Position numbers and translations under genes: made by a program
NCBI GenBank assembly: GCA_036394995.1
Contig: DASWED010000041.1
Location: 1 to 35,190 of the forward strand
Length of the DNA: 35,190 nt
From: DASWED01 sp036394995
GTDB taxonomy: Bacteria; Actinomycetota; UBA4738; JACQTL01
Direction of reading: 5' to 3'
In this document: piece by piece, positions 15,545-22,707 of the stretch
Position numbering within the stretch: position 1 is the stretch's first letter
How the letters are laid out: each line of letters starts with the position of its first letter
Notes under the pieces: model-generated
The model's input: only the letters and a program-made list of their open reading frames with translations
Told to the model about the DNA's origin: nothing
Database searches by the model: none

Positions 15545-17447
15545 GTGTGAAGTATCGACCAGCGGCGAGGCGCGCACACTGAGCACCGGTCCACGAAAGC
15601 GAGCCGGGGGGCCGGCCCGCGGCGCCCGACCACAGCCGCTGCGCGACCCCTATCCCCCCATCGCCGGGTACGGCTTCATCTCGGACATGCACTCCGCGGC
15701 GCTGGTCTCGGTCGGGGGATCCGTCGACTGGTGCTGCATGCCCCGGATGGACGCCGGGAGCTGCTTCGGCCGGATCCTGGATTGGGAACGGGGCGGCCAC
15801 TGTCTCATCGCCCCCACGGGCCGCCACACCTCCACCCGGCGCTACCTGGACGGGACCCTGGTGCTGGAGACTCTCTTCCGGGCCCCCGGCGGCGAGGTCC
15901 GGGTCCTCGATTGCTTCGCCGTCCGGCGCGGAGGCCGGCGCGATCCCCACCGCCAGCTCCTGCGGATCGTGGAGGGCGTCCAGGGCCGGGTGAACCTGCG
16001 CGTGGAGATCGATCCCCGGTTCGACTACGGGGAGGTCCGTCCGTGGATCCGCCGCCACGGCAGGGGCGTGTACACCGCGATCGGGGGCAACGACGCGCTC
16101 GTCATCTCGGGCGACTTCGAGTTCGACGTCGCGCGGGCCACGCACGGGCTCGCCGCGCGGGAGGACGTCCGGGCCGGCGAACGGATCCGGCTGTCGCTCG
16201 AGTACGCCGCGCCGGAGGAGATCGACCCGCACCCCGGCGACCCGCCCACCCCGGAGGAGATCGACCGGCGGTTCGACCGGACCGTGCGGATGTGGCGCCG
16301 GTGGTCGTCCAAGGGGCGGTTGGACTCGCCGGACGGCCCGGCCGCGATCCGGTCGGCCCTGGTGCTGAAGGGCCTGACCCGGGCTCCCACCGGGGCCATC
16401 GCGGCCGCGCCGACCACCTCGCTCCCGGAGGCCGTGGGCGGGGGCCGGAACTGGGACTACCGGTTCAGCTGGATCCGGGACTCCTGGCTCACCGTTCGCT
16501 CGCTGGCCGAGCTGGGGTTCGAGGACGAGGCCGACGGCTTCCGGCGGTTCGTCGAACGGAGCGCCGCGGGCCACGCCCACGACCTCCAGATCGTGTACGG
16601 ACTGGGCGGCGAGCGGCGCCTGGTGGAGGTGGAGGTGGACACCCTGGAGGGCTACCGGCGGTCCCGGCCGGTCCGGGCCGGGAACGACGCCCACACCCAG
16701 GACCAACACGACGTCTTCGGCTCGATCCTCGAGCTGGCCTACCAGTGGCACCTCCGGGGCCACTCCCCCGACGACGACTACTGGGCGTTCCTGGTGGACC
16801 TGGTGGACCGCGCCGCGGAGTCCTGGATGGAGAAGGACCCCGGGATCTGGGAGCTGCGGGCCCGCCCCATGCATTTCGTGCACTCCAAGGTGATGTGCTG
16901 GGCGGCCCTGGACCGCGGGATCCTCCTGGCCCGGGAATGCGCCCGGCGGGCCCCGGTTCGGCGGTGGACCACGGTCCGCGACCGGATCCGCCGGTCCGTC
17001 GACCGCGACGGCTACGACCGCCGCCGGGGCGTGTTCGTCCGGGCCTACGGCACGAAGGCCATGGACGCCGCCCTGCTGCTGCTCCCCGTGGTGGGGTACT
17101 GCGCGTTCGACGACGAACGGATGGTCCGGACCACCGACCTGATCCGGAAGGAGCTGGGCCGGGACGGGCTCCTCCGCCGGTACCGCTCGGCCGACGGCAT
17201 GCCGGGCCAGGAGGGGGAGTTCCTCGCGGCGCAGTTCTGGCTGGCCGAGGCCCTGGCCCGGCAGGGCCGCATCGACGACGCCCGGGAGGAGTTCGACCGG
17301 GGGATGGCCACCGGGAACGACCTCGGCCTGTTCAGTGAGGAGTTCGACGCCCGCCGGGGGCTGGCCCTGGGGAACTTCCCGCAGGGCCTGACCCACCTGG
17401 CCCACATCAGCGCGGCGGTGGCCATCGCCGAGCACATCTCGGGATGA
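15522..17447 (+). CDS. Glycoside hydrolase family 15 protein (glucoamylase/trehalase-like)
   Basis: This is a GH15 enzyme of about 600-640 residues. An N-terminal beta domain opens with YPPIAGYGFISDMHSAALVS and VDWCCMPRMD. The (alpha/alpha)6 barrel contains NWDYRFSWIRDSW near 310, GIWELRARPMHFVHSKVMCW near 445 (first catalytic Glu in GIWE), and GQEGEFLAAQFWLAEAL near 565 (second catalytic Glu in the EGEF block). It closes with LGNFPQGLTHLAH. GH15 enzymes invert terminal alpha-glucosidic bonds; in Actinobacteria they often cleave trehalose or maltosaccharides. No signal peptide is seen, so it is probably cytoplasmic. The start is uncertain: no ATG, GTG or TTG lies in frame between 15522 and the Met at SDMH. 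The GTG at 15522 overlaps the divergent permease gene. Confidence 0.88.
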   Translation: MRLRVSATCEVSTSGEARTLSTGPRKRAGGPARGARPQPLRDPYPPIAGYGFISDMHSAALVSVGGSVDWCCMPRMDAGSCFGRILDWERGGHCLIAPTGRHTSTRRYLDGTLVLETLFRAPGGEVRVLDCFAVRRGGRRDPHRQLLRIVEGVQGRVNLRVEIDPRFDYGEVRPWIRRHGRGVYTAIGGNDALVISGDFEFDVARATHGLAAREDVRAGERIRLSLEYAAPEEIDPHPGDPPTPEEIDRRFDRTVRMWRRWSSKGRLDSPDGPAAIRSALVLKGLTRAPTGAIAAAPTTSLPEAVGGGRNWDYRFSWIRDSWLTVRSLAELGFEDEADGFRRFVERSAAGHAHDLQIVYGLGGERRLVEVEVDTLEGYRRSRPVRAGNDAHTQDQHDVFGSILELAYQWHLRGHSPDDDYWAFLVDLVDRAAESWMEKDPGIWELRARPMHFVHSKVMCWAALDRGILLARECARRAPVRRWTTVRDRIRRSVDRDGYDRRRGVFVRAYGTKAMDAALLLLPVVGYCAFDDERMVRTTDLIRKELGRDGLLRRYRSADGMPGQEGEFLAAQFWLAEALARQGRIDDAREEFDRGMATGNDLGLFSEEFDARRGLALGNFPQGLTHLAHISAAVAIAEHISG

Positions 17448-17462
17448 ACCCGACCCAGGGCG

Positions 17463-19241
17463 TCACCTGGTGACGGCGGCGAACAGGACCCCCAGCGTGG
17501 CCAGGCCGGCCACGAACCACGCGGTGTAGTCGCCGGCGTGACCGCTCTGGAGCGCCCGGAACCGCCGGAACGGCACGCCGGCCACCGCCACCACCCGCCG
17601 GCGGACCCTCGCCGGGACCAGGCGCCTCCGGAACAACGCGAATGCCGCCAGCCCCACCGCGGCCGCCGCGGAGCCGAGCCCGTACCAGACGCTCGCCGTC
17701 GATGGCGGCTCCGCCTCCACCCCCGGCGGCGAGGGCGTCCGGCCCTCCAGCGTGGCCGCCCCGTAGGCCTCCCGGTCCTGGAACGCGGCGGCCGCCCGGT
17801 CCACGGGCCCCGGCAGCCCCGGCACCAGACCCAGGGCCAGCCCTCCGGCCATGAGCGCCACGATCGGCGCCATCAGCAGGGCCGGCGTCCTCGCCGGGTG
17901 CCGCGGACGGGTCTCCCCCGGTCCCTCGTGCTCGCCGGCGACGTCGGCCGCGAACCGGTCCGCTTCCCTCGGGCCCCATCCCAGGAACATCCGCCCGGCC
18001 GCGCGGAGGACCGCGCCCCCCACCACCGCGGACGTCCCGGCGAACAGCAGCGGCATCCACCAGTACCCCAGCCGGGTCCCGGCGTCCTCCACGAGGGCCT
18101 TCCCCAGGAACGTGGCGAACGGCGGGACCTCCGCCAGCGCCAGGCCGCCCACCGCGAACAGGACCCCGGTCGCGGCGAGCTTCCGGCACCGGCCCCGGAG
18201 GTCGACCTCGTCCACCTCGCCCAGCCGGTACACGAGGATGCCGCACAGCAGGAACAGCGAACCCTTCACCATGGCGTGGCCGGCCACGTAGATGGCCACG
18301 CCGGCCAGGGCGGAATGCGACAGCAGCCCCAGGCCAACCAGGAACAGCCCGATGTGGCTGACCGTGGAGAACGCCAGCAGCCGTTTGAGGTGCTGCTGGG
18401 CGAAGCACATCGCCGCCCCGACGACCGCGGTGGCCACACCGAACCCCATCAACACGGCGCGGACGCCGGACGCGTGGCCCCCGAGCGTCCCATCGAACGC
18501 GGTCCAGTAGATCCGGGCCACGCCGTACAGCCCGAGCTCGCCGAACACGCCGGCGAACAGCACGCCCACCGGGATCGGCACCACCGCGTACGCGTCGGAG
18601 AGCCAGAAGTGGAACGGCACCACCCCCGCCTTCACGAACAGCCCCGCCACCATCAGCGTGAACGCCACCACCACCAGCCCGTCGGGCCGTTCGCCGGCCA
18701 GCGACCGGCCGATCTGGGCCAGGTTCAGCCCCCCCGTTCGCGCGTACACCAGGGCCACGCCGAGCAGGAACGACAGGCTCCCCAGCGACACCAGGATCCC
18801 GAAGTTGAAGGCGCCCTGGAGCGGCCCGGGATCCTGGATCCGGAACCCGGTGAGGGCGAACGCCGCCACCGACATCAACTCCAGGAACACGAACATGTCG
18901 AACAGGTCGCCGGTGAGGCAGAAGCCCACCATGGCCCCCAGGAACACCAGCATCAGGATCGGGTAGCGGTGCTCGACGGTCTGCTCCAGGTACGCGGGCG
19001 AGTACACGAGCGACGCGGTGACCAGGACGGCGGCCAGCAGCGCGGCCCCGGCCCCGATGCCGTCGACCGTGAACGAGATCCCGAGGGCCAGGCCGTGCTG
19101 GGGGTGCCAGCCGCCGAACCAGTACACGATCCGGTGGTCCAGGGAATGGGCCAGGACCAATGCGCACAGCACCGCCGTGGCCACGGAGGCGGCGAGCGCC
19201 ACCAGCTCCCCGGCCAGCTTCGGCAGGGCCCAGGAGAACAC
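17463..19241 (-). CDS. mnhD: Mrp/Mbh-type antiporter subunit D (MrpD/MbhH, NuoM/N-like)
   Basis: This is a 592-residue complex-I-like ion-translocating membrane subunit. It carries the proton_antipo_M core with the key glutamate in FVFLELMSVAAFALTG, the lysine in VAGLFVKAGVVPFHFWLSDAY, and the broken-helix region AFSTVSHIGLFLVGLGLLSHS. The last 130 residues add a variable linker and terminal helices. The GTG at 19241 is the first standard start in frame, yet an extra open stretch upstream encodes LTPLPVAVPLLAAALLA, the expected first helix. True initiation may therefore be at ATC 19301 or CTG 19292. It is the last gene of the antiporter operon and ends 15 nt from the convergent GH15 stop. Function: proton and Na+ or K+ exchange across the inner membrane. 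Confidence 0.9.
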   Translation of the reverse strand: MFSWALPKLAGELVALAASVATAVLCALVLAHSLDHRIVYWFGGWHPQHGLALGISFTVDGIGAGAALLAAVLVTASLVYSPAYLEQTVEHRYPILMLVFLGAMVGFCLTGDLFDMFVFLELMSVAAFALTGFRIQDPGPLQGAFNFGILVSLGSLSFLLGVALVYARTGGLNLAQIGRSLAGERPDGLVVVAFTLMVAGLFVKAGVVPFHFWLSDAYAVVPIPVGVLFAGVFGELGLYGVARIYWTAFDGTLGGHASGVRAVLMGFGVATAVVGAAMCFAQQHLKRLLAFSTVSHIGLFLVGLGLLSHSALAGVAIYVAGHAMVKGSLFLLCGILVYRLGEVDEVDLRGRCRKLAATGVLFAVGGLALAEVPPFATFLGKALVEDAGTRLGYWWMPLLFAGTSAVVGGAVLRAAGRMFLGWGPREADRFAADVAGEHEGPGETRPRHPARTPALLMAPIVALMAGGLALGLVPGLPGPVDRAAAAFQDREAYGAATLEGRTPSPPGVEAEPPSTASVWYGLGSAAAAVGLAAFALFRRRLVPARVRRRVVAVAGVPFRRFRALQSGHAGDYTAWFVAGLATLGVLFAAVTR

Positions 19242-19317
19242 CGCGAGCAGCGCCGCCGCCAGGAGCGGGACGGCGACGGGCAGCGGGGTCAGGGCGTCGA
19301 TGGCCGCGCCCCCCGCG

Positions 19318-19668
19318 TCAGCCCACCAGGGTCCGGAGGTCGTCCGGGTTCAGGGTCCCGGTCCGCTTGTGGGCCTGGAGCGCCAGCGACAGCAGCAGCG
19401 CCATCACCACCACGCTCACCACGACGTCGGTCAGCACCAGCGACTGGACCACGGGGTCCACGGCCTTCGTCCCCAGCGGGACGTCCGAGAAGATCGGAGC
19501 GGTCCCCCCGGTCACGTACCCCACCTGCAGGATGAGCGCGTACGTCGAGGACTGGACCACCGACAGGCACACGATCATGTGCACGAAGTTCCGGCTGGTC
19601 ACGATGCCGTACAGCCCCACCGCGAACAGCCACACCGCCAGCGCGTAGGGCAGGTCTCCGGCATCCAT
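19318..19668 (-). CDS. mnhC: Mrp antiporter subunit C (NuoK-like)
   Basis: This 116-residue protein has three membrane helices and the NuoK/MrpC signature: GLYGIVTSRNFVHMIVCLSV in helix 2, and DPVVQSLVLTDVVVSVVVMA in helix 3 with the conserved DP...LTxIVI-like block. Its ATG shares one base with the stop of the upstream mnhB-type gene (TGATG), showing translational coupling. In Mrp complexes subunit C packs against D and helps form the lateral ion pathway. Confidence 0.9.
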   Translation of the reverse strand: MDAGDLPYALAVWLFAVGLYGIVTSRNFVHMIVCLSVVQSSTYALILQVGYVTGGTAPIFSDVPLGTKAVDPVVQSLVLTDVVVSVVVMALLLSLALQAHKRTGTLNPDDLRTLVG

Positions 19669-20420
19669 CAGGAGGGCCTGATCATGAGGGTCTGCTCCAG
19701 GAACTCGTAGATCACGAGGGTCACGCCCGCCGCCACCTCCACCCCCACGGACACGTTCAGGACCGGGAGGCTCCCCGCGGCGAACACCGATCCCGTCTGC
19801 CCCAGGCCGAACACGTTCGCCAGGAAGGCCGTCCCGACGATGAGCCCGACCAGGCCCACCACCACGAAGCCGCCCGCGCCGGTTCCCTCCGCGAGATCCA
19901 GCGCGTGCATGGGGTGGACCGTGCGGAGCATCAGGTACCGCCCCGCCAGGTACAGCAGCACGGGCCCCGCCGCCAGCACGACACCGCCCTGGAACCCTCC
20001 CCCCGGGGACAGGTGGCCGTGCACCACGGTGTACAGCCCGAGGATCATCGACGGGGCGATCAGCGCCAGCGAGGCCACCCGCACGGCGTCGCTCGTGTCC
20101 ATGGTCATCCTGCCCTCGGCCTGGTCGTGCGGGGACCCCTCGGCCTCCTCGCGCTGCAACCGCAGCAGCAGGGTCACGCCCATCACCGAGGCGAACAGGA
20201 TGAACTCCTCCCCCAGGGTGTCGAACCCCCGGTAGTCGAGCACCACCGCGTTCACCACGTTCGGGGCGTGTCGCTGGTGGACGCCGTGGTCGTTCAGGTA
20301 CCGCCCGTAGCGGGTGTCGGCCGCGCCGAAGCCGGAGAGGCCGGCCATCCCCCACAGCAGCCCCGCGGCGACCACCACGCCCCCGACGAGGAACAGCCCC
20401 AGCCGCAACCTGGCGCTCAT
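19668..20420 (-). CDS. MbhE-MrpB fusion protein of the Mrp antiporter
   Basis: The 250 residues contain two parts. Residues 1-85 resemble MbhE, the extreme C-terminus of MrpA (NVVNAVVLDYRGFDTLGEEF followed by a helix). Residues about 103-250 are MrpB/MnhB (GLYTVVHGHLSPGGGFQGGV and three further helices). In Mrp operons with a full MrpA the first part belongs to MrpA; in archaeal Mbh it is a separate protein, MbhE. Here it is joined to subunit B by a short polar linker. The ATG overlaps the upstream gene stop by 4 nt (ATGA). The B part contributes to the ion channel region of the complex. Confidence 0.85.
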   Translation of the reverse strand: MSARLRLGLFLVGGVVVAAGLLWGMAGLSGFGAADTRYGRYLNDHGVHQRHAPNVVNAVVLDYRGFDTLGEEFILFASVMGVTLLLRLQREEAEGSPHDQAEGRMTMDTSDAVRVASLALIAPSMILGLYTVVHGHLSPGGGFQGGVVLAAGPVLLYLAGRYLMLRTVHPMHALDLAEGTGAGGFVVVGLVGLIVGTAFLANVFGLGQTGSVFAAGSLPVLNVSVGVEVAAGVTLVIYEFLEQTLMIRPS

Positions 20421-20662
20421 CGTTCGCGGTGCCGGACCTTGGCCAGGGTCAGCAGGATCATCGCCGGGGACGCCACCGCCCCCACCACGATCTCGGACAG
20501 CGCCACGTCCGGGGCCTGCAGCACGAGGAACAGCACCGCGAACGCGGCTCCGAACAGCGCGAACACGATGGACTGGTGGACGGGGTTCCTGGTCCGGACG
20601 GTGGCCAGGGCCAGGACCCCGACGAGCACCATGGCCACGCCCTGGACCACCTGGACGTTCAC
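20417..20662 (-). CDS. MbhD-like subunit (DUF4040, MrpA C-terminal-like)
   Basis: This 81-residue, three-helix membrane protein has the DUF4040/MbhD signature LQAPDVALSEIVVGAVASPA in its third helix, including the conserved PDVAxxE. In Mrp this segment is part of the MrpA C-terminus; in Mbh/Mbs it is the separate subunit MbhD. It starts at GTG 20662, overlapping the mnhG stop by 4 nt, and its stop overlaps the next ATG by 4 nt. A GAGGCGG lies just upstream. It occupies the exact position of mbhD in archaeal operons. Confidence 0.87.
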   Translation of the reverse strand: MNVQVVQGVAMVLVGVLALATVRTRNPVHQSIVFALFGAAFAVLFLVLQAPDVALSEIVVGAVASPAMILLTLAKVRHRER

Positions 20663-20985
20663 GGCCGCCTCGCCGCCTCGCCTGGCTGCACACGCCAGTC
20701 GCCGTGCCGGCGGATCCGGGCCGCCCTGGCGGTGGCGTGGGTCAGCACCGGCTGGAACGCGAGCATGAACGCCGCGACGAGGACCGCGAAGATCCCCTGG
20801 TGGTCGAGGGCCTCCCGGGTCACGACCGCCGCGGCCACGAGCACGGGGGCGACGGTCCCGGCGGGGCCCAGGAAGTGCAACCGGTCGTACAGATGCGGCA
20901 TCAGCAGCAGCCCCAGGGCCGCCCCCAGCTGCACGGCCACGGCCAGCCCCAGCAGCACGCCGACCACGACGTCCTTCCAGTCCAT
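20659..20985 (-). CDS. mnhG: Mrp antiporter subunit G
   Basis: This 108-residue protein has three helices and the MnhG/PhaG signature LMPHLYDRLHFLGPAGTVAPV after helix 1, followed by a helix with VAAAVVTREAL and a third with FAVLVAAFMLAFQPVLTHATARAA. The last 15 residues are basic and cytosolic. Its ATG shares one base with the mnhF stop. Subunit G packs with E and F at the edge of the Mrp complex. Confidence 0.9.
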   Translation of the reverse strand: MDWKDVVVGVLLGLAVAVQLGAALGLLLMPHLYDRLHFLGPAGTVAPVLVAAAVVTREALDHQGIFAVLVAAFMLAFQPVLTHATARAARIRRHGDWRVQPGEAARRP

Positions 20986-21236
20986 CAGACCCACCGCTCC
21001 AGGAAGCGAACGAACAGGAGGTTCCCGGCGAACGAGACCACGGTGAACACCAGGGCGAGGTCGAAGTAGATCGAACGGTCGAACCCCTCGCCCAGCATCA
21101 CGAGCGCCAGCGCGACCACCACGCCGCCCAGTTCGAGCCCCAGGAGCCGGTCCATCACCGAGCCCCTGACCGCACGGATCGTGCACGGCACCAGCACCAG
21201 CAGCGTGGCCGAGGCCGCCCACAGCCACGCGTTCAC
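20985..21236 (-). CDS. mnhF: Mrp antiporter subunit F
   Basis: This 83-residue, three-helix protein matches MnhF/PhaF: the first helix is followed by the amphipathic segment IRAVRGSVMDRLLGLELGG, then a helix ending GEGFDRSIYFDLALVFTVV. It starts at GTG 21236, 10 nt after the mnhE stop, and ends in a 1-nt overlap with mnhG. The short spacing supports one polycistronic message for all seven subunits. Confidence 0.9.
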   Translation of the reverse strand: MNAWLWAASATLLVLVPCTIRAVRGSVMDRLLGLELGGVVVALALVMLGEGFDRSIYFDLALVFTVVSFAGNLLFVRFLERWV

Positions 21237-21246
21237 GGGCCGGACC

Positions 21247-21762
21247 TCACCGCCGCCCCACCGACCGCAGGAGCCCGGGGACGTCGGGCACCAGCTGGTG
21301 GACGAGCATCTCGTCGCGGTCCGGATCGATCCCGATCACGTACGTGTTGGGCGCCACGGACACCCCCGCCGTGGCCATGGCCCGGCGGGCGCCGTCCTCC
21401 GGATCGCCGTCGGCCCCGTGGACGAACGGCACGGCCGCCAGCCCTCCCCGGACCCGCCGCCGTCCGGTCGCGTGCCGGACCAGCGCTGCGAAGACGGTGA
21501 CCGTGTCGCCAACGATGAGGACCGGGATCCTCACCGCATGACGGAGCCACCCCAGCCGCGGGCGGAACACGAACGCGCCGCGGTCCCGGACCGCCTCCAC
21601 GACGGTCGCCGCCAGGGTCGCGGCCCCCGCGCCCACCAGCATCTCGGCCCCGTCCGACCTGCTGGTGAGCAGGAGCCACAGCACCATCGACCCCGCGGCC
21701 CAGGCCAACCAGAACCGCATGCGGTGCGCGGGCGGGCGGCGGACCTGCCGTTCGCTTGGCAT
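21247..21762 (-). CDS. mnhE: Mrp antiporter subunit E
   Basis: This 171-residue protein has two close N-terminal helices (about 17-55) and the MnhE block RLGWLRHAVRIPVLIVGDTVTVFAAL near residues 69-95. The C-terminal soluble part contains VAPNTYVIGIDPDRDEMLVHQL, the conserved TPGT-like region of the family reading VAPNTY here. It is the first gene of the antiporter operon. The ATG at 21762 lacks a good ribosome site; an ATG at 21720 (MRFWLAW) is an alternative start. Confidence 0.88.
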   Translation of the reverse strand: MPSERQVRRPPAHRMRFWLAWAAGSMVLWLLLTSRSDGAEMLVGAGAATLAATVVEAVRDRGAFVFRPRLGWLRHAVRIPVLIVGDTVTVFAALVRHATGRRRVRGGLAAVPFVHGADGDPEDGARRAMATAGVSVAPNTYVIGIDPDRDEMLVHQLVPDVPGLLRSVGRR

Positions 21763-21816
21763 GCTCGGAATGTTTCCAGGGACTGCGGAGGCAAACCGGG
21801 GAGGGTAGCCCGGGGC

Positions 21817-21861
21817 GGGCTCCCAGGTAGGGGGGTTGGGGGAGGAAGCCTGTGGGAGCCC
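21817..21861. repeat. Inverted repeat with 9-bp arms upstream of the antiporter operon
   Basis: GGGCTCCCA at 21817-21825 is exactly complementary to TGGGAGCCC at 21853-21861, with a 27-nt G-rich loop. The perfect palindrome CACCCCGGGGTG (21861-21872) abuts it. On the minus strand it lies between the RsbW-like gene stop (21931) and the mnhE start, so it could end the upstream message weakly or act as a leader structure for mnhE. No U tract follows. Confidence 0.45.
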
Positions 21862-21889
21862 ACCCCGGGGTGTGTCAGGACAATAGTGT

Positions 21890-21915
21890 CTACCCCTCCG
21901 GTCGCGACTGCAAAC
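21890..21915 (-). promoter_or_regulatory. Possible SigB/SigF-type promoter of the antiporter operon
   Basis: On the minus strand GTTTGC (21915-21910), a 14-nt spacer and GGGTAG (21895-21890) resemble the GTTT-N14-17-GGGTAT pattern of alternative stress sigma factors in Gram-positive bacteria. Transcription would start near 21883, leaving a leader of about 120 nt before mnhE. Just downstream at 21879-21890 lies the imperfect palindrome GACAATAGTGTC. The adjacent gene is an RsbW-like sigma regulator ATPase, which fits but does not prove the call. Confidence 0.35.
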
Positions 21916-21930
21916 ACCAGGACGGCGTGC

Positions 21931-22329
21931 TCAGGCGATCATGCGTTGCCGCCCGTCCAGGTCCACCTCGAACCACGTGACGTTGGGCTTGCCGCGCGCC
22001 GAACCCCACCGATTGGACAGACGGTTCACGATCCGCAGACCCCAACCGGAGCTCGCCACCTCGACCGGGGACACGAGGTCCCCGGGATCGAAGCCCCGCC
22101 CCGGGTCACGGACCTCCACCCGGAGCCGGTCCTCTCCCAGCGTGATGGACAGCTCCACCCGATCTCCGGCACGGAGCTCGCCGTGGCGGATGCAGTTCGT
22201 CACCAGCTCGGTGACCAGCAGTTCGGTCTCGTACACCAGGACGTCATCGACCCTGCCACCCAGGGCCTCCTCCACGGCACGGCGGGCCCGCGCGGGAGCC
22301 TGCAGCGTGGCCGGCAGGATGAGAGTCAT
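21931..22329 (-). CDS. RsbW-like ATP-binding protein (anti-sigma regulatory kinase domain)
   Basis: This 132-residue GHKL ATPase domain alone has the N box ELVTNCIRHG (N45), the G1 motif VRDPGRGFDP (D75) and GWGLRIV (95-101) with SNRWG. Such HATPase_c_2 proteins bind and sequester partner-switching sigma factors or phosphorylate STAS antagonists. No STAS protein or sigma-B-type sigma gene is adjacent in this window. The ATG at 22329 follows a GGAGGG. It lies upstream of, and on the same strand as, the antiporter operon, and is divergent from the histidine kinase at 22708. Confidence 0.85.
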   Translation of the reverse strand: MTLILPATLQAPARARRAVEEALGGRVDDVLVYETELLVTELVTNCIRHGELRAGDRVELSITLGEDRLRVEVRDPGRGFDPGDLVSPVEVASSGWGLRIVNRLSNRWGSARGKPNVTWFEVDLDGRQRMIA

Positions 22330-22707
22330 GCGCCCCGGGATCCCTCCAGGAGAGAGCTGATATGAGGGGCGGACGTGCCCGTACCAGAGGCACCGGTCCC
22401 CTCCCGTGTCAGTCCTGCCCGTTGCCGGGCAACGGGTGGTCAGCTATTCCAATTCCTCCCCGCGGCCTCGGTTCGCGAAACGCGGCCCTCCCCCCGGTCC
22501 CATGAGCCGTGCCGGAGCATCGGCCGGAGGCCCCACGGCCTGTCCCCCGAACGGCGGAAGGACATCATCTGGCCCCGTTCCGGGCGCGGGGGATGGCCGA
22601 ATGGCGGGAGTCTCGTCATCGGCCGGATCCGAAAACCACCCGGTCAGAGTGCCAAAACGGCCCGGATGACCGGCTTTCGCATCTGGCGGGATGGAGAAGT
22701 GTTAGCG
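22330..22707. other. 378-bp divergent intergenic region without a convincing gene
   Basis: This is the space between the RsbW-like gene and the histidine kinase. It must hold both promoters, but no clear -10/-35 pair stands out. The frame of the kinase stays open across it, yet the translated upstream part has no family character and the ATG at 22708 has a good GGAGAAG. One hairpin (22418-22436) is the only strong structure seen. Confidence 0.5.
22418..22436. repeat. Perfect 8-bp inverted repeat CCCGTTGC/GCAACGGG
   Basis: CCCGTTGC (22418-22425), a 3-nt CGG centre and GCAACGGG (22429-22436) form a perfect inverted repeat midway between the two divergent genes. There is no T run after either arm, so an operator for a dimeric regulator, or a leader hairpin, is more likely than a terminator. 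Confidence 0.4.

Noticed and set aside
13803..17435. A 1,200-codon open frame antisense to GH15 and spanning the AI-2E gene.
   Set aside because: It mixes shadow sequence of three real genes. The annotated genes carry recognised motifs and this frame does not.
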